Shown here one piece after another: positions 9,067 to 16,638 of a DNA stretch of 64,000 bases (positions are counted from its first letter, which is position 1; every line of letters starts with the position of its first letter). Made by a program: the position numbers and the translations under genes. A model generated the notes under the pieces. The model was not told where the DNA came from, did no database searches, and worked only from the letters and a program-made list of their open reading frames with translations. The DNA comes from Streptomyces sp. WM4235. Its GTDB lineage: Bacteria > Actinomycetota > Actinomycetes > Streptomycetales > Streptomycetaceae. The DNA lies in NCBI RefSeq assembly GCF_001279725.1, contig NZ_LGDE01000204.1, positions 52,352 to 116,351 of the forward strand. The letters are read 5' to 3'.

Positions 9067-11327
9067 GCGTCGACCGCCTTCAGTTCCCAGCGCAGCTCCT
9101 CCACCAGGCGTTTGCCCGTGATGGTCAGTTCGGCCGCTCCGGACAGCCGGTCCAGGGCCCGGTGGATGGGGTCGGCGGCGCCGGGTTCGGGGCCCGCGAC
9201 GGCCCGCCGGTAGGCCTCCACCGCCACCCGCTCGTGTACGTCGGCCAGCAGTCGGGACACCGGTACGGGCCGCTCCCGCCAGGGCGACGGGTGCTGCCAC
9301 TCCCCGTCCAGGGCGTACAGGTCGGCCACCTCGGTCAGCGCGCGCAGGCGGGCCCGGCGGCGGCCGGTCAGGAGCGCGAGCGCCGTCTCCCGCACCCCCG
9401 CCCCGTACGGGACGCCGAGCGCCCCGGGGGCGTGACGGCCGGCCTCCCCCCAGCCGTGCTCCCGGGGTCCGCCGGCCAGTGGGGTCAGCGTGGTCAGCCC
9501 GGCGGCGGCCGCCCGGGCGAACTCCGGGACCGTGTCGTGCAGCAGGGCCCAGGCCCGGTCCAGGAGACCCCGCCACTCCTCGGCCTCGCCCGCCCCGAGC
9601 CGCAGCCGGGGCGGGCGGGCGAAGCAGTTGCGGTACGGGTCCAGGTCCTCCAGGGCCACCGGCGGCGCGTCGGGCCCGGGCGCCCAGGTCCGTACGGGCT
9701 GCCAGCGCGCGTCCCCCGCCGCCGGTCCGAAGCGGTGTTCGGCGCGGCCGTCCCGTACGGCGTACCCGTCGTCGACGGCGCGGAGCGCGGCTCGCCCCCG
9801 CGTGCCCGGCTCGCCGAGCCGCAGCAGTCCCAGGGTCGGCAGGTACACCTCGCCGTCCCGGTAGACCACCTCGGCGGGCAGGTTCAACCCGCCGCGCAGC
9901 ACGGCGGCGGCGGCCAGCGCGGCCAGCCGACGGGCCGGGCCGGCGTCCTCCCGGGGGCCCTCGTGCTCCGGGTCCAGGGCCGCCAGTACCCACGTCCGGG
10001 TGAACGGGTGGTCCAGGACGGCGTCCAGGGCGTCCGCGCCGGCGTCCCCGGACCGCTCCACGGCCGCCAGCAGTTCCCAGGCCCGGGCCCAGTCGGGGTC
10101 ACCCGTCCGGTCGGCGTTCAACCGGGCCAGCAGCACCCGGGTCAGCTCCTGCTGGGACCGGGCCAGTTCGGTCGGGTCGGTGAGTTCCGGGGCGGTCTCG
10201 CGCCGCGCGGTGCGACCCTCCACGCCGTCCACCAGTTCGCGCAGGTCGGCGCAGTACACGGAGGGGTGGTCGAAGCTCCCGCCGGTGGCGGGGTCGGGCC
10301 GGTAGCGGTGGGCGTAGAGTCCGCCGCCGCACGAGCGTACGACGGGGCAGCGCCGGCACGTGTCGCTGACACCGGACAGCCCCTGCTGTCGGGCGCGCAC
10401 CCCGGGGTGGGCCGCCACCTGGTCGAAGGTGTGGTCGAAGACGTTGAAGCCGGTGGCCGCGGCCCCCTCGAAGGCGGTCTTGAGGGAATCGACCTGCTCC
10501 AGTTGTCCGTCGGTCTCGACGACGACGAGGTCGGTCGGGGCCAGACCCAGGGACTCCGTCAGGCTGGGACCGCCGCGCAGGGTGGACAGCAGCGACTCGA
10601 AGAGCCGTACGGGGACGGGTCGTTCCCGGCGCTCCCAGTGGTCGAAGACCCGCAGCAGCCAGCGCGCGTACGCGTCGGGGGCGCCGTCCGGGCGGACCGG
10701 AGGGGTCTCCCAGGTGGCGTGGGGGAGCAGGAAGTCCACCCGGGGGGGCTCCAGCTCCACGAGGGCGTCGAGCACGGCGACGGGGTCGTTGGCCACGTCC
10801 ACGGTGCAGAGCAGCCCCTGGTAGAGGTGGCGGTAGGGCTCGGAGCGGAGCAGCGCGACGGCGGCGAGGACCAGGGGGTGGCTGGTGCGGCCGTCCGCGA
10901 ACCGGCGGTGGCGGTCGTTCGCGGCGCGGTCCCCGTCGAGGGAGATGCCGACCCGGACGTCGTACTCGGCGAAGAGGTCCAGATGGCGGTGACCGAGCTG
11001 GAGCCCGTTGGTGTGGATGCGCAGATCCAGGGCGGCGATTCCGTCGAGGGCGCGGGTGAATTCCTCGCACACGAGCCGGAGTCGGGCGGTGCCCGCCAGC
11101 AGGGGTTCCCCTCCGTGGAGAATCACCGTGACAGAGGGGAGAGCATGGTCACGGGCATGTTCGGCGAGCCGCGACGCGGTGTGTGCGATCACCTCGGGGG
11201 AGATCACCTTCGGCCGGGCTCGCCAGCTCTGATCTGCGTGTTCGTAGACGTAGCAATGATCACAAGCGAGATCGCATCTGCTGTGAACTTTCAGGACGAT
11301 CTCGCGAAATGCGATCAGGCCGGTCAT
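9063..11327 (-). CDS. fxsB: FxsB-type radical SAM/SPASM maturase with inactive hydroxylase-like extension
   Basis: 754 residues from ATG 11327 (GGTGGA upstream). The radical SAM core is residues about 5-230 with the CxxxCxxC cluster at Cys18, Cys22 and Cys25, then HGGEPLL and HTNGLQL. A SPASM-type segment follows (CRRCPVVRSCGGGLYAHRY...YCADL). FxsB enzymes are known to install a three-residue cyclophane by linking an aromatic ring carbon to the beta carbon of the residue two positions later. Residues about 400-754 resemble the peptide beta-hydroxylase extension seen in the FxsBH form, but no HExxH metal motif is present (the equivalent area reads GVRETALALLTGRRRARLRALTEV), so this half is probably structural. 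It is coupled to the acetyltransferase downstream and sits 29 bases after fxsA, its presumed substrate gene. Confidence 0.93.
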   Translation of the reverse strand: MTGLIAFREIVLKVHSRCDLACDHCYVYEHADQSWRARPKVISPEVIAHTASRLAEHARDHALPSVTVILHGGEPLLAGTARLRLVCEEFTRALDGIAALDLRIHTNGLQLGHRHLDLFAEYDVRVGISLDGDRAANDRHRRFADGRTSHPLVLAAVALLRSEPYRHLYQGLLCTVDVANDPVAVLDALVELEPPRVDFLLPHATWETPPVRPDGAPDAYARWLLRVFDHWERRERPVPVRLFESLLSTLRGGPSLTESLGLAPTDLVVVETDGQLEQVDSLKTAFEGAAATGFNVFDHTFDQVAAHPGVRARQQGLSGVSDTCRRCPVVRSCGGGLYAHRYRPDPATGGSFDHPSVYCADLRELVDGVEGRTARRETAPELTDPTELARSQQELTRVLLARLNADRTGDPDWARAWELLAAVERSGDAGADALDAVLDHPFTRTWVLAALDPEHEGPREDAGPARRLAALAAAAVLRGGLNLPAEVVYRDGEVYLPTLGLLRLGEPGTRGRAALRAVDDGYAVRDGRAEHRFGPAAGDARWQPVRTWAPGPDAPPVALEDLDPYRNCFARPPRLRLGAGEAEEWRGLLDRAWALLHDTVPEFARAAAAGLTTLTPLAGGPREHGWGEAGRHAPGALGVPYGAGVRETALALLTGRRRARLRALTEVADLYALDGEWQHPSPWRERPVPVSRLLADVHERVAVEAYRRAVAGPEPGAADPIHRALDRLSGAAELTITGKRLVEELRWELKAVDA

Positions 11328-11356
11328 TCCACCAGTCTAGAGCGCCTACTTCGTTG

Positions 11357-11521
11357 TCAGAGCGCAGAGTTGAAGATCGGTGCCTGAACGTGACGACCGG
11401 ATTCCGTCCGCAACACGCGGCCGAGTGTCGTCGCCGCCGAGGTGCTGTGCACGTCGATGCGGTCGAGCGGGACCCGGGAGGTCTTGACCGTGGTGGTCGG
11501 GGGGGTTGCGGAAGTGTTCAC
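11357..11521 (-). CDS. fxsA: FxsA precursor peptide (FxSxx-COOH RiPP)
   Basis: A 54-residue precursor ending in APIFNSAL: the last five residues F-N-S-A-L are the defining FxSxx-COOH motif. The chosen start is GTG 11521, with AAGGACGG about five bases upstream; a longer reading from TTG 11587 (76 residues) is possible but covers a hairpin. The leader part KTSRVPLDRIDVHSTSAATT and LGRVLRT matches the conserved FxsA middle. Expected chemistry by FxsB: a cyclophane between Phe50 and Ser52, followed perhaps by trimming. No export or protease gene is recognisable nearby, so how the product is released is open. It is the first gene of the leftward locus. Confidence 0.85.
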   Translation of the reverse strand: MNTSATPPTTTVKTSRVPLDRIDVHSTSAATTLGRVLRTESGRHVQAPIFNSAL

Positions 11522-11561
11522 GACACCGTCCTTGGGGAAGCCGGGTGGAATGGGCAGGGGG

Positions 11562-11621
11562 TTGACAGCGGCGCGCGCCAGTGTCAAGCGTGGACTTTAC
11601 TCGTCCACACCCCATTGGCAA
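11562..11621 (-). promoter_or_regulatory. Putative fxsA promoter and leader hairpin
   Basis: Read leftward, TTGCCA (11621-11616), a 16-base spacer and TAAAGT (11599-11594) form a plausible sigma-70-type promoter. Just downstream, 11562-11587 is a 26-base interrupted palindrome: TTGACA and TGTCAA arms around GGCGCGCGCC. It lies in the 5' leader if the GTG start of fxsA is right, so it could be an operator or an RNA hairpin. A further palindrome TTCTATAGAA lies at 11647-11656. Confidence 0.45.
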
Positions 11622-11827
11622 CCGAGACATGACGCCTGGTCAAGCGTTCTATAGAAAGCGTGACGCAATTCTCGCGGGGTCGCATTCGGCCGTTTGCCGT
11701 ACGGCAAGATCCTTTTCTTCCCGGGCATGTCTTCCCGCTCCCTCCGGGGATTCGGATCATGGTGCGCGGATTCGCCTAGCATGAGCACGTCACCCTCGCC
11801 ACCTGCTGTTTCGGACGGAAGCACCCC

Positions 11828-13015
11828 ATGCGCACCCAGCGGATCCTCGCCATGACCGCCGCCCTCGCCTGCCTCGCCGCGCTCCCCGCCTGTGAGGGGG
11901 ACCCGGCCCCGGGCGCGTCCGGGGCCACCCCGTCCGCCGGAGCCGCGGCGACGCCGGTCGGCGGGAAGGGCCCGGCGCCGGTCACCCTCGCCGGTGCGCA
12001 GCAGTACGTACGGCAGTTCACCAACTGTGACGACCTGAGCGACCAACCCGGTGACCCCCGACTTCCGTTGACCGAGTTCGTCGGTGTCGGCGAGTGGTCG
12101 GTGACGCAACGGGGCGTGTGCAGCGACGCGGCCAAGGACGGGCAACTCGTCTTCTACATACCGTCGGACATGAAGGAGTTCCAAGAGCGCTACAAGCGGA
12201 GCGTCATGGAGTCCTCCGGCGGCTCCCAGGGGCTGTTCAGCCGGGTCTTCGTCGGGAAGGGCTTCGTCGTCACCCCGACCTCGACCGAGTCGGCCCTCGC
12301 CCTGGCCCGGTCCGAACTGCGCATCCTGTACTGCAACCCGAGCTTCTGGGCGCCCAAGGGCTACAAGATGGACAAGGCGCTCGTCGAAGGGTGCGGCCTC
12401 AGCGACTTCGTCAACGCGGAGGACGGCAAGGGCAGCCCGAACTTCGAGACCCCACAGGACCCGGGCGGACAGAAGCCGGGCCAACCGGCCAAGGGCAGTC
12501 TCGGGTTGGCGCGCGCCGGCAGCGTGGCCGAACTGCGCAAGCTGGTGGCGCCCAGCGTGGACTGCACGCGGTTCTCCACCGATCCCGACACGGTGGCGAT
12601 CGAGTCCATCGACTACACGCCCGTGGTCGAGGGGAACGCCCTCGACTGGGGGGTCACCGGCCGGGCCCTGTGCGGGGAACCGGGCGGCGAGCAGCGCGCC
12701 CACCACCTCAACTGGCTGGACACCGTGGGGGACATGAAGGCGCTCCAGACGAGGGCCAAGGCCGCCCAGCAGGCGGACCTCAAGGACGACGGCAAGCTCA
12801 GGCGCACGGCGAGCCGGCTGCTGGTCGGCGAGAACGTCGCGGTCGAGAGCAACGACCCGGACGTCCGGTTCGGCCTCTACCAGCAGCAGTTCCTCTACCT
12901 GAACTGCGTCCCCGGATTCTCCGCCCCGACCGGCTACCGCCTGGAGCGCGCCCGGGTCGAGGGCTGCGTCCTGACCAACTACGACCCCGAGAACCCGGTC
13001 GTCGGGGGCAACTGA
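11828..13015 (+). CDS. Lipoprotein with duplicated domain, unknown function
   Basis: 395 residues, ATG 11828 with GGACGGAAG upstream. A lipoprotein signal ends in LPAC with the modified Cys22, followed by a Gly/Ala/Pro linker (23-52). The mature part is two copies of one domain: about 53-195 and 230-388. They end alike, APKGYKMDKALVEGC against APTGYRLERARVEGC, with paired cysteines (67/98, 169/189 and counterparts), so each copy probably holds disulfides. I recognise no catalytic motif or family. It is divergent from fxsA across 306 bases. Likely surface-anchored; a binding role is only a guess. Conserved-looking, not degraded. Confidence 0.75.
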   Translation: MRTQRILAMTAALACLAALPACEGDPAPGASGATPSAGAAATPVGGKGPAPVTLAGAQQYVRQFTNCDDLSDQPGDPRLPLTEFVGVGEWSVTQRGVCSDAAKDGQLVFYIPSDMKEFQERYKRSVMESSGGSQGLFSRVFVGKGFVVTPTSTESALALARSELRILYCNPSFWAPKGYKMDKALVEGCGLSDFVNAEDGKGSPNFETPQDPGGQKPGQPAKGSLGLARAGSVAELRKLVAPSVDCTRFSTDPDTVAIESIDYTPVVEGNALDWGVTGRALCGEPGGEQRAHHLNWLDTVGDMKALQTRAKAAQQADLKDDGKLRRTASRLLVGENVAVESNDPDVRFGLYQQQFLYLNCVPGFSAPTGYRLERARVEGCVLTNYDPENPVVGGN

Positions 13016-13045
13016 CCGCGGCCGAGGTCCCGTACGCCGCGCACC

Positions 13046-13948
13046 TCAGGCAGGCAGTTGTTCGCTGACCGGGGGTGCGGGCACGTCCCGCAGCAGCCAG
13101 TTCAGTACGTCGGGCAGGGCGCGCAGGGCCGCGAAGTGGGCCGCGGCCGGGTCGATGGTGGTGGTGGCGCCGGGGATCCGGCGGGCCAGCCAGCGGGAGT
13201 GCCCGACGGGGGAGAAGACGTCCAGTTCCCCGTGCCAGATCATCACCGGGGTCCGGATGTCGGCCGGGTCGAAGCCCCAGGGGCGGCTGAAGGCGAGCAC
13301 GTCGTCGATCCAGCCGTCCGCGGAGGTCCGCAGGCCCTCGCGGTAGTTGCGCAGCAACATGGACCGCAGGCCCGCGTCCGAGACGATCATGCGGTCGTTG
13401 TCGGTGAGTTCCCGGCGCAGTTCGTCCAGGAGCCGACCGGGGTCCGCGCGGATGCCGGCGGCGCGGGGGGTCAGCCGGGCCGCGAGTTCCTCGGGGTCGT
13501 CGGCGGCGGTGGTGTACTCCCGGACGTTCGAGTCCGCCATCCCGGCGAACCAGTCCAGGTCCTCCGCGTCCCGGGGGGCGAGGCCCACCATGGCCGCCGT
13601 CCGGGTGACCCGGTCCGGAAGCAGGGCGGCGCAGGCCAGGGCTCCCGCGGAGCCGCCGGAGCGGCCCGCCACGGCGAAGGTGTCCAGGTCCAGGGCGTCG
13701 GCGACGGCGGCCACGTCCTGGGCCACGTCGGCGACGGTGCGGCCCGGATGGCGGTCGGAGCCGCCGTAGCCGGGCCGGTCGTAGGCGATGAGCTGCATCC
13801 GGCGCTGGTAGAGGACCATGCCCCGCGGGGCCGGCCCGAGTCTGCTGCCGGGCATGCCGTGGAGCAGGAAGACCGGTTTGCCGTCGGGATCGCCCCAGCG
13901 CTCCACGGCCAGAGCACGTCCGTCGGCGGTACGCACCTGATGGCGCAC
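13046..13948 (-). CDS. Alpha/beta hydrolase
   Basis: 300 residues with the alpha/beta-hydrolase fold signatures: oxyanion-hole HGMPGSRLGP (30-39), the nucleophile elbow GRSGGSAG with Ser97, an acid in WHGELDVFSP and a likely His in AAAHFAAL near the C-terminus. No signal peptide or membrane segment, so cytoplasmic. The family covers proline iminopeptidase-like, epoxide hydrolase-like and esterase members; the sequence alone does not fix the substrate. It ends 30 bases from the lipoprotein stop (convergent). The start ATG 13948 is the first in frame; MRHQVRTADGRALAVERWGD is the usual family N-terminus. Confidence 0.85.
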   Translation of the reverse strand: MRHQVRTADGRALAVERWGDPDGKPVFLLHGMPGSRLGPAPRGMVLYQRRMQLIAYDRPGYGGSDRHPGRTVADVAQDVAAVADALDLDTFAVAGRSGGSAGALACAALLPDRVTRTAAMVGLAPRDAEDLDWFAGMADSNVREYTTAADDPEELAARLTPRAAGIRADPGRLLDELRRELTDNDRMIVSDAGLRSMLLRNYREGLRTSADGWIDDVLAFSRPWGFDPADIRTPVMIWHGELDVFSPVGHSRWLARRIPGATTTIDPAAAHFAALRALPDVLNWLLRDVPAPPVSEQLPA

Positions 13949-14350
13949 GCGCTCCCTCCCTCACGGTCCGAGTCGTCACGGTGATTGTGCTCGCCGGGAG
14001 AGGAGTGCGGTAGAGCGCACTTCGCGGGAAATTCTCGGGAATGCTTTCACGCATATGTGGAGGCCTGCGGTCCCCTTGCATATGCCCAGGTCAAGAAGGG
14101 TGGTCACGGGGGGCGTGAACGGGCGCGAACGGGCAGGAATGGCCCCATTGCCCCTTCGGAAAGGGCTTTCTGGGCGCACTGCCTTCCGCTTTCGGGTGTC
14201 GAATTGAGACACGGGAAAACGGGTCGCCGGTTCGGACCGGGCGGAAATGAAGGAGTTCCCGTCACGAGGGGTGGCGGCATTCGCGCCGGGGAAGCGGTGG
14301 CCGGCCGGGACCCCGGACGGCCTCCGGTGCGCGCCCCGCGCGCGGGACCT
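13949..14350. other. 402-base intergenic region, no gene found
   Basis: Less GC-biased than its surroundings. It must hold the promoter of the leftward hydrolase at its left edge and the 3' end region of the TetR gene at its right. GCATATG-type hexamers occur at 14051 and 14079 but I see no convincing palindrome or coding frame. Open frames across it have no ribosome binding site or recognisable product. Confidence 0.5.
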
Positions 14351-14956
14351 TCAGAGGTGCGGGATCAGCAGGGCCGCCGCCGAGCGGGCCCGCTCCAGGG
14401 CCACGTTCCGCTCCGCGCCGCGCTGACCCAGGACCACGCGGGTACTCAGTCCGTCCAGTAGCGCGAGCAGCTCCGAGGCGCGGGCCGGCACGTCCAGGTC
14501 GGCGGCGAACCGCCCCTGCCGCACCCCCTTGTCCAGCAGGGTCTCCAGGTCCCGCTGCCAGCCGTCGTCGATCTCCTGCTGGGCGACCTGGAGGGGCTCG
14601 TTGGAGGGCGTGCGGGCCCACAGTTCGATCCACAGCGTCCAGCGCGGATCCCGGGGGCCGCGGGGCAGGTACAGCTCCACGAACAGGGCCAGTTTGCGGT
14701 GGGCGGTGAGCCGGCGGCCCAGCAGTTCGGTGCGTTCGGCGGTCAGCTGCGTCTCGCTCCAGCGCAGCGCCTCCAGCAGCAGTCGGTCCTTGCTGCCGAA
14801 GTAGTACAGGATGTGGCCTCCGCTGGTGCCGAGCCGCTCGGCCAGCGCCGACATGGTGAGCGTCGCCAGCCCGTCCTCGGCGATCGCCGTCATGGCCTCT
14901 TCCAGCATCCGCTCCTGGGCGATCTGCCCGTCGCGCCGCCGCGCCGCTCCCGCCAC
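14351..14956 (-). CDS. TetR/AcrR family regulator
   Basis: 201 residues from GTG 14956, chosen because AGGAAGGCGGG precedes it; an upstream frame to 15046 would run through the operator and promoter. The N-terminal helix-turn-helix is clear (MLEEAMTAIAEDGLATLTMSALAERLGTSGGHILYYFGSK split by normal TetR spacing), followed by an all-helical ligand domain with LWIELWART, the BetI-like TetR_C form. It is divergent from a permease/amidohydrolase pair, with a perfect palindrome (15035-15051) between. By context it represses that pair and itself, released by a purine- or amide-like substrate; the ligand is unknown. Confidence 0.88.
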   Translation of the reverse strand: MAGAARRRDGQIAQERMLEEAMTAIAEDGLATLTMSALAERLGTSGGHILYYFGSKDRLLLEALRWSETQLTAERTELLGRRLTAHRKLALFVELYLPRGPRDPRWTLWIELWARTPSNEPLQVAQQEIDDGWQRDLETLLDKGVRQGRFAADLDVPARASELLALLDGLSTRVVLGQRGAERNVALERARSAAALLIPHL

Positions 14957-15034
14957 CGGTCCCGCCTTCCTGATCTTGCCTGGTCGGACCTTATCCCGGA
15001 CGGGGTCTTGACGTGGCCCCCGGAGGCGGCGCAT

Positions 15035-15071
15035 CTTGAATGTCATTCAAGAACTTAGAACGCCATTCAAG
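15035..15071. promoter_or_regulatory. Putative TetR operator with extra half-site
   Basis: CTTGAATGTCATTCAAG (15035-15051) is a perfect palindrome with 8-base arms and a one-base centre. The same half CATTCAAG recurs at 15064-15071. Both lie in the divergent region between the TetR gene and the permease start at 15089, ending 18 bases before that start, so bound repressor would block both genes. Confidence 0.75.
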
Positions 15072-15088
15072 GTCCTGGAGGGCCGAGA

Positions 15089-16594
15089 GTGCCAAGGTCA
15101 GGGGTACGGCGGATGACACAGCAGGAGACGAGCCGGCCGGAGACGAGACGACGGGGGACGAGCCGACAGGGGACGAGCCGGCCGGAGCCGGCGGCCGACG
15201 TCGACGAGGTCTTCAAGGGCGAGGTCTTCAAGGACGAGGTCTTCAAGGTCGAGACGCACGGCATCGACCCCATCCCGGACGCCGAGCGCCACGGCGGCGC
15301 CAAGGACCTCTTCTGGCTCTGGTTCGGATCGAACCTGACCTTCACCTACGTGATCAACGGCGCCCTCGCCGTGGCCTTCGGCCTCTCCTTCTGGCAGGCC
15401 ACCCTGGTGGTCGTGCTCAGCGGACTCTCCTTCTTCGCCGTCAGCGCGGCCGGGCTCAGCGGCATCCGCACCGGCACCGCCACCCTGGTGATCTCCCGCG
15501 CCGCCTTCGGGGTGCGCGGCAACTTCCCCGCCGGCGTCCTCAACTGGGTGGTGAGCATCGGCTACACCATCGTCAACACCGTGGTCGGCACCCTGGCGCT
15601 GGAGGTGTTCCTCGCCGAGATCGGCCTCGGCGGGGGCACGGCGATCCGGGCCCTGGCCCTCGGCGTCACCCTCGCGCTGACCTTCGCCGTCGCCATGTGG
15701 GGCCACGCCACCGTGCAGTTCGCCGAGCGCTGGATGGCGTACGTCCTCGCCGTCGGCTTCGGCGCGCTGCTCGTCTTCGTGCTGCCCGGCGCCGACACCT
15801 CCGCGCCCGCCGCCGGCCCCGGACTGTCCGGCTGGAGCCTGGCCTTCGTCGTCATGCTGGCCGGCCCCTTCTCGTACCTGCCGATGCCCGCCGACTACAC
15901 CCGCTACCTGCCCCGGACCACCTCGCTGAGGTCGATCACCTGGATGGGGGCGTCGGGCGGGTTCATCTCCTCCGTGGCCCTCGGCGTCGCGGGCGTCGCG
16001 GCCGCCACCCAGACCGACATGACCGACGCCGTCGCGGGCGCCGAGAGCCTGCTGCCGGGCTGGTTCCAGACCGTGTTCCTGGCGCTCGTGCTCGGCGGCT
16101 CCGTCACCAACTCGATCATCACCCTCTACTCCTCCAGCCTGAACCTCCAGGTCCTCGGCATCCCGTGGAGCCGCTCCCGGGCCATCGTGATCAGCGCCGC
16201 CGTGACCGCCGTCGGCTCGCTCGCCGCGCTCTTCCTCACCGACTTCACGACCTCCCTGCTCTCCTTCCTCTCCCTGCTGATCATCGTGTTCGCGCCCTGG
16301 GGCGGGGTGTTCCTCGCCGACATGCTGCTGCGCCGCTGCCGGTACGACTCCGACGCCCTGCACGCCGGGAACGCGGGCGCCTACTGGTACCGGGCCGGCT
16401 ACCACCCCGCGGGCATGGCCGCCCTGCTCGCGGGCATGCTCTTCGCCGCCCTGACCTGCGACTCCGAGCTATGGACCGGCCCCCTCGTGGCCCCCCTCGG
16501 CGGCGCCGACCTCACCCTTCTCGGCTCGGTCGTCTCCGGACTCGCCTACTGGGCCCTCGTCCGGCGCGCACCCGCCCACACCCCGGCCGCCTGA
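15089..16594 (+). CDS. NCS1/cytosine-permease-type transporter
   Basis: 501 residues from GTG 15089, six bases after GGAGGG; ATG 15113 is an alternative. A hydrophilic N-terminal tail of about 60 residues holds short repeats (GTSRQGTSRPEP; EVFK three times), then about 12 membrane segments begin at WLWFGSNLTFTYVINGAL. The motifs GSNLTF, SRAAFGVRGN and AGPFSYLPMPADYTRYLP fit the nucleobase:cation symporter-1 (CodB-like) family, which imports cytosine, purines, allantoin or hydantoins. It is followed 44 bases later by an amidohydrolase, so the pair probably takes up and hydrolyses one substrate under the TetR upstream. The substrate is not readable from the sequence. Confidence 0.85.
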   Translation: MPRSGVRRMTQQETSRPETRRRGTSRQGTSRPEPAADVDEVFKGEVFKDEVFKVETHGIDPIPDAERHGGAKDLFWLWFGSNLTFTYVINGALAVAFGLSFWQATLVVVLSGLSFFAVSAAGLSGIRTGTATLVISRAAFGVRGNFPAGVLNWVVSIGYTIVNTVVGTLALEVFLAEIGLGGGTAIRALALGVTLALTFAVAMWGHATVQFAERWMAYVLAVGFGALLVFVLPGADTSAPAAGPGLSGWSLAFVVMLAGPFSYLPMPADYTRYLPRTTSLRSITWMGASGGFISSVALGVAGVAAATQTDMTDAVAGAESLLPGWFQTVFLALVLGGSVTNSIITLYSSSLNLQVLGIPWSRSRAIVISAAVTAVGSLAALFLTDFTTSLLSFLSLLIIVFAPWGGVFLADMLLRRCRYDSDALHAGNAGAYWYRAGYHPAGMAALLAGMLFAALTCDSELWTGPLVAPLGGADLTLLGSVVSGLAYWALVRRAPAHTPAA

Positions 16595-16638
16595 CCCTCC
16601 GTACACATCCCCCTCAGCTGCCACAGGAGCACCACCCC

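Noticed and set aside
9162..11387. 741-residue frame opposite fxsB
   Set aside because: Same reason: antisense of a well-supported gene, biased composition.
13985..14461. Open frame of 158 codons between the hydrolase and TetR genes
   Set aside because: No ribosome binding site, biased composition and overlap with the TetR gene.
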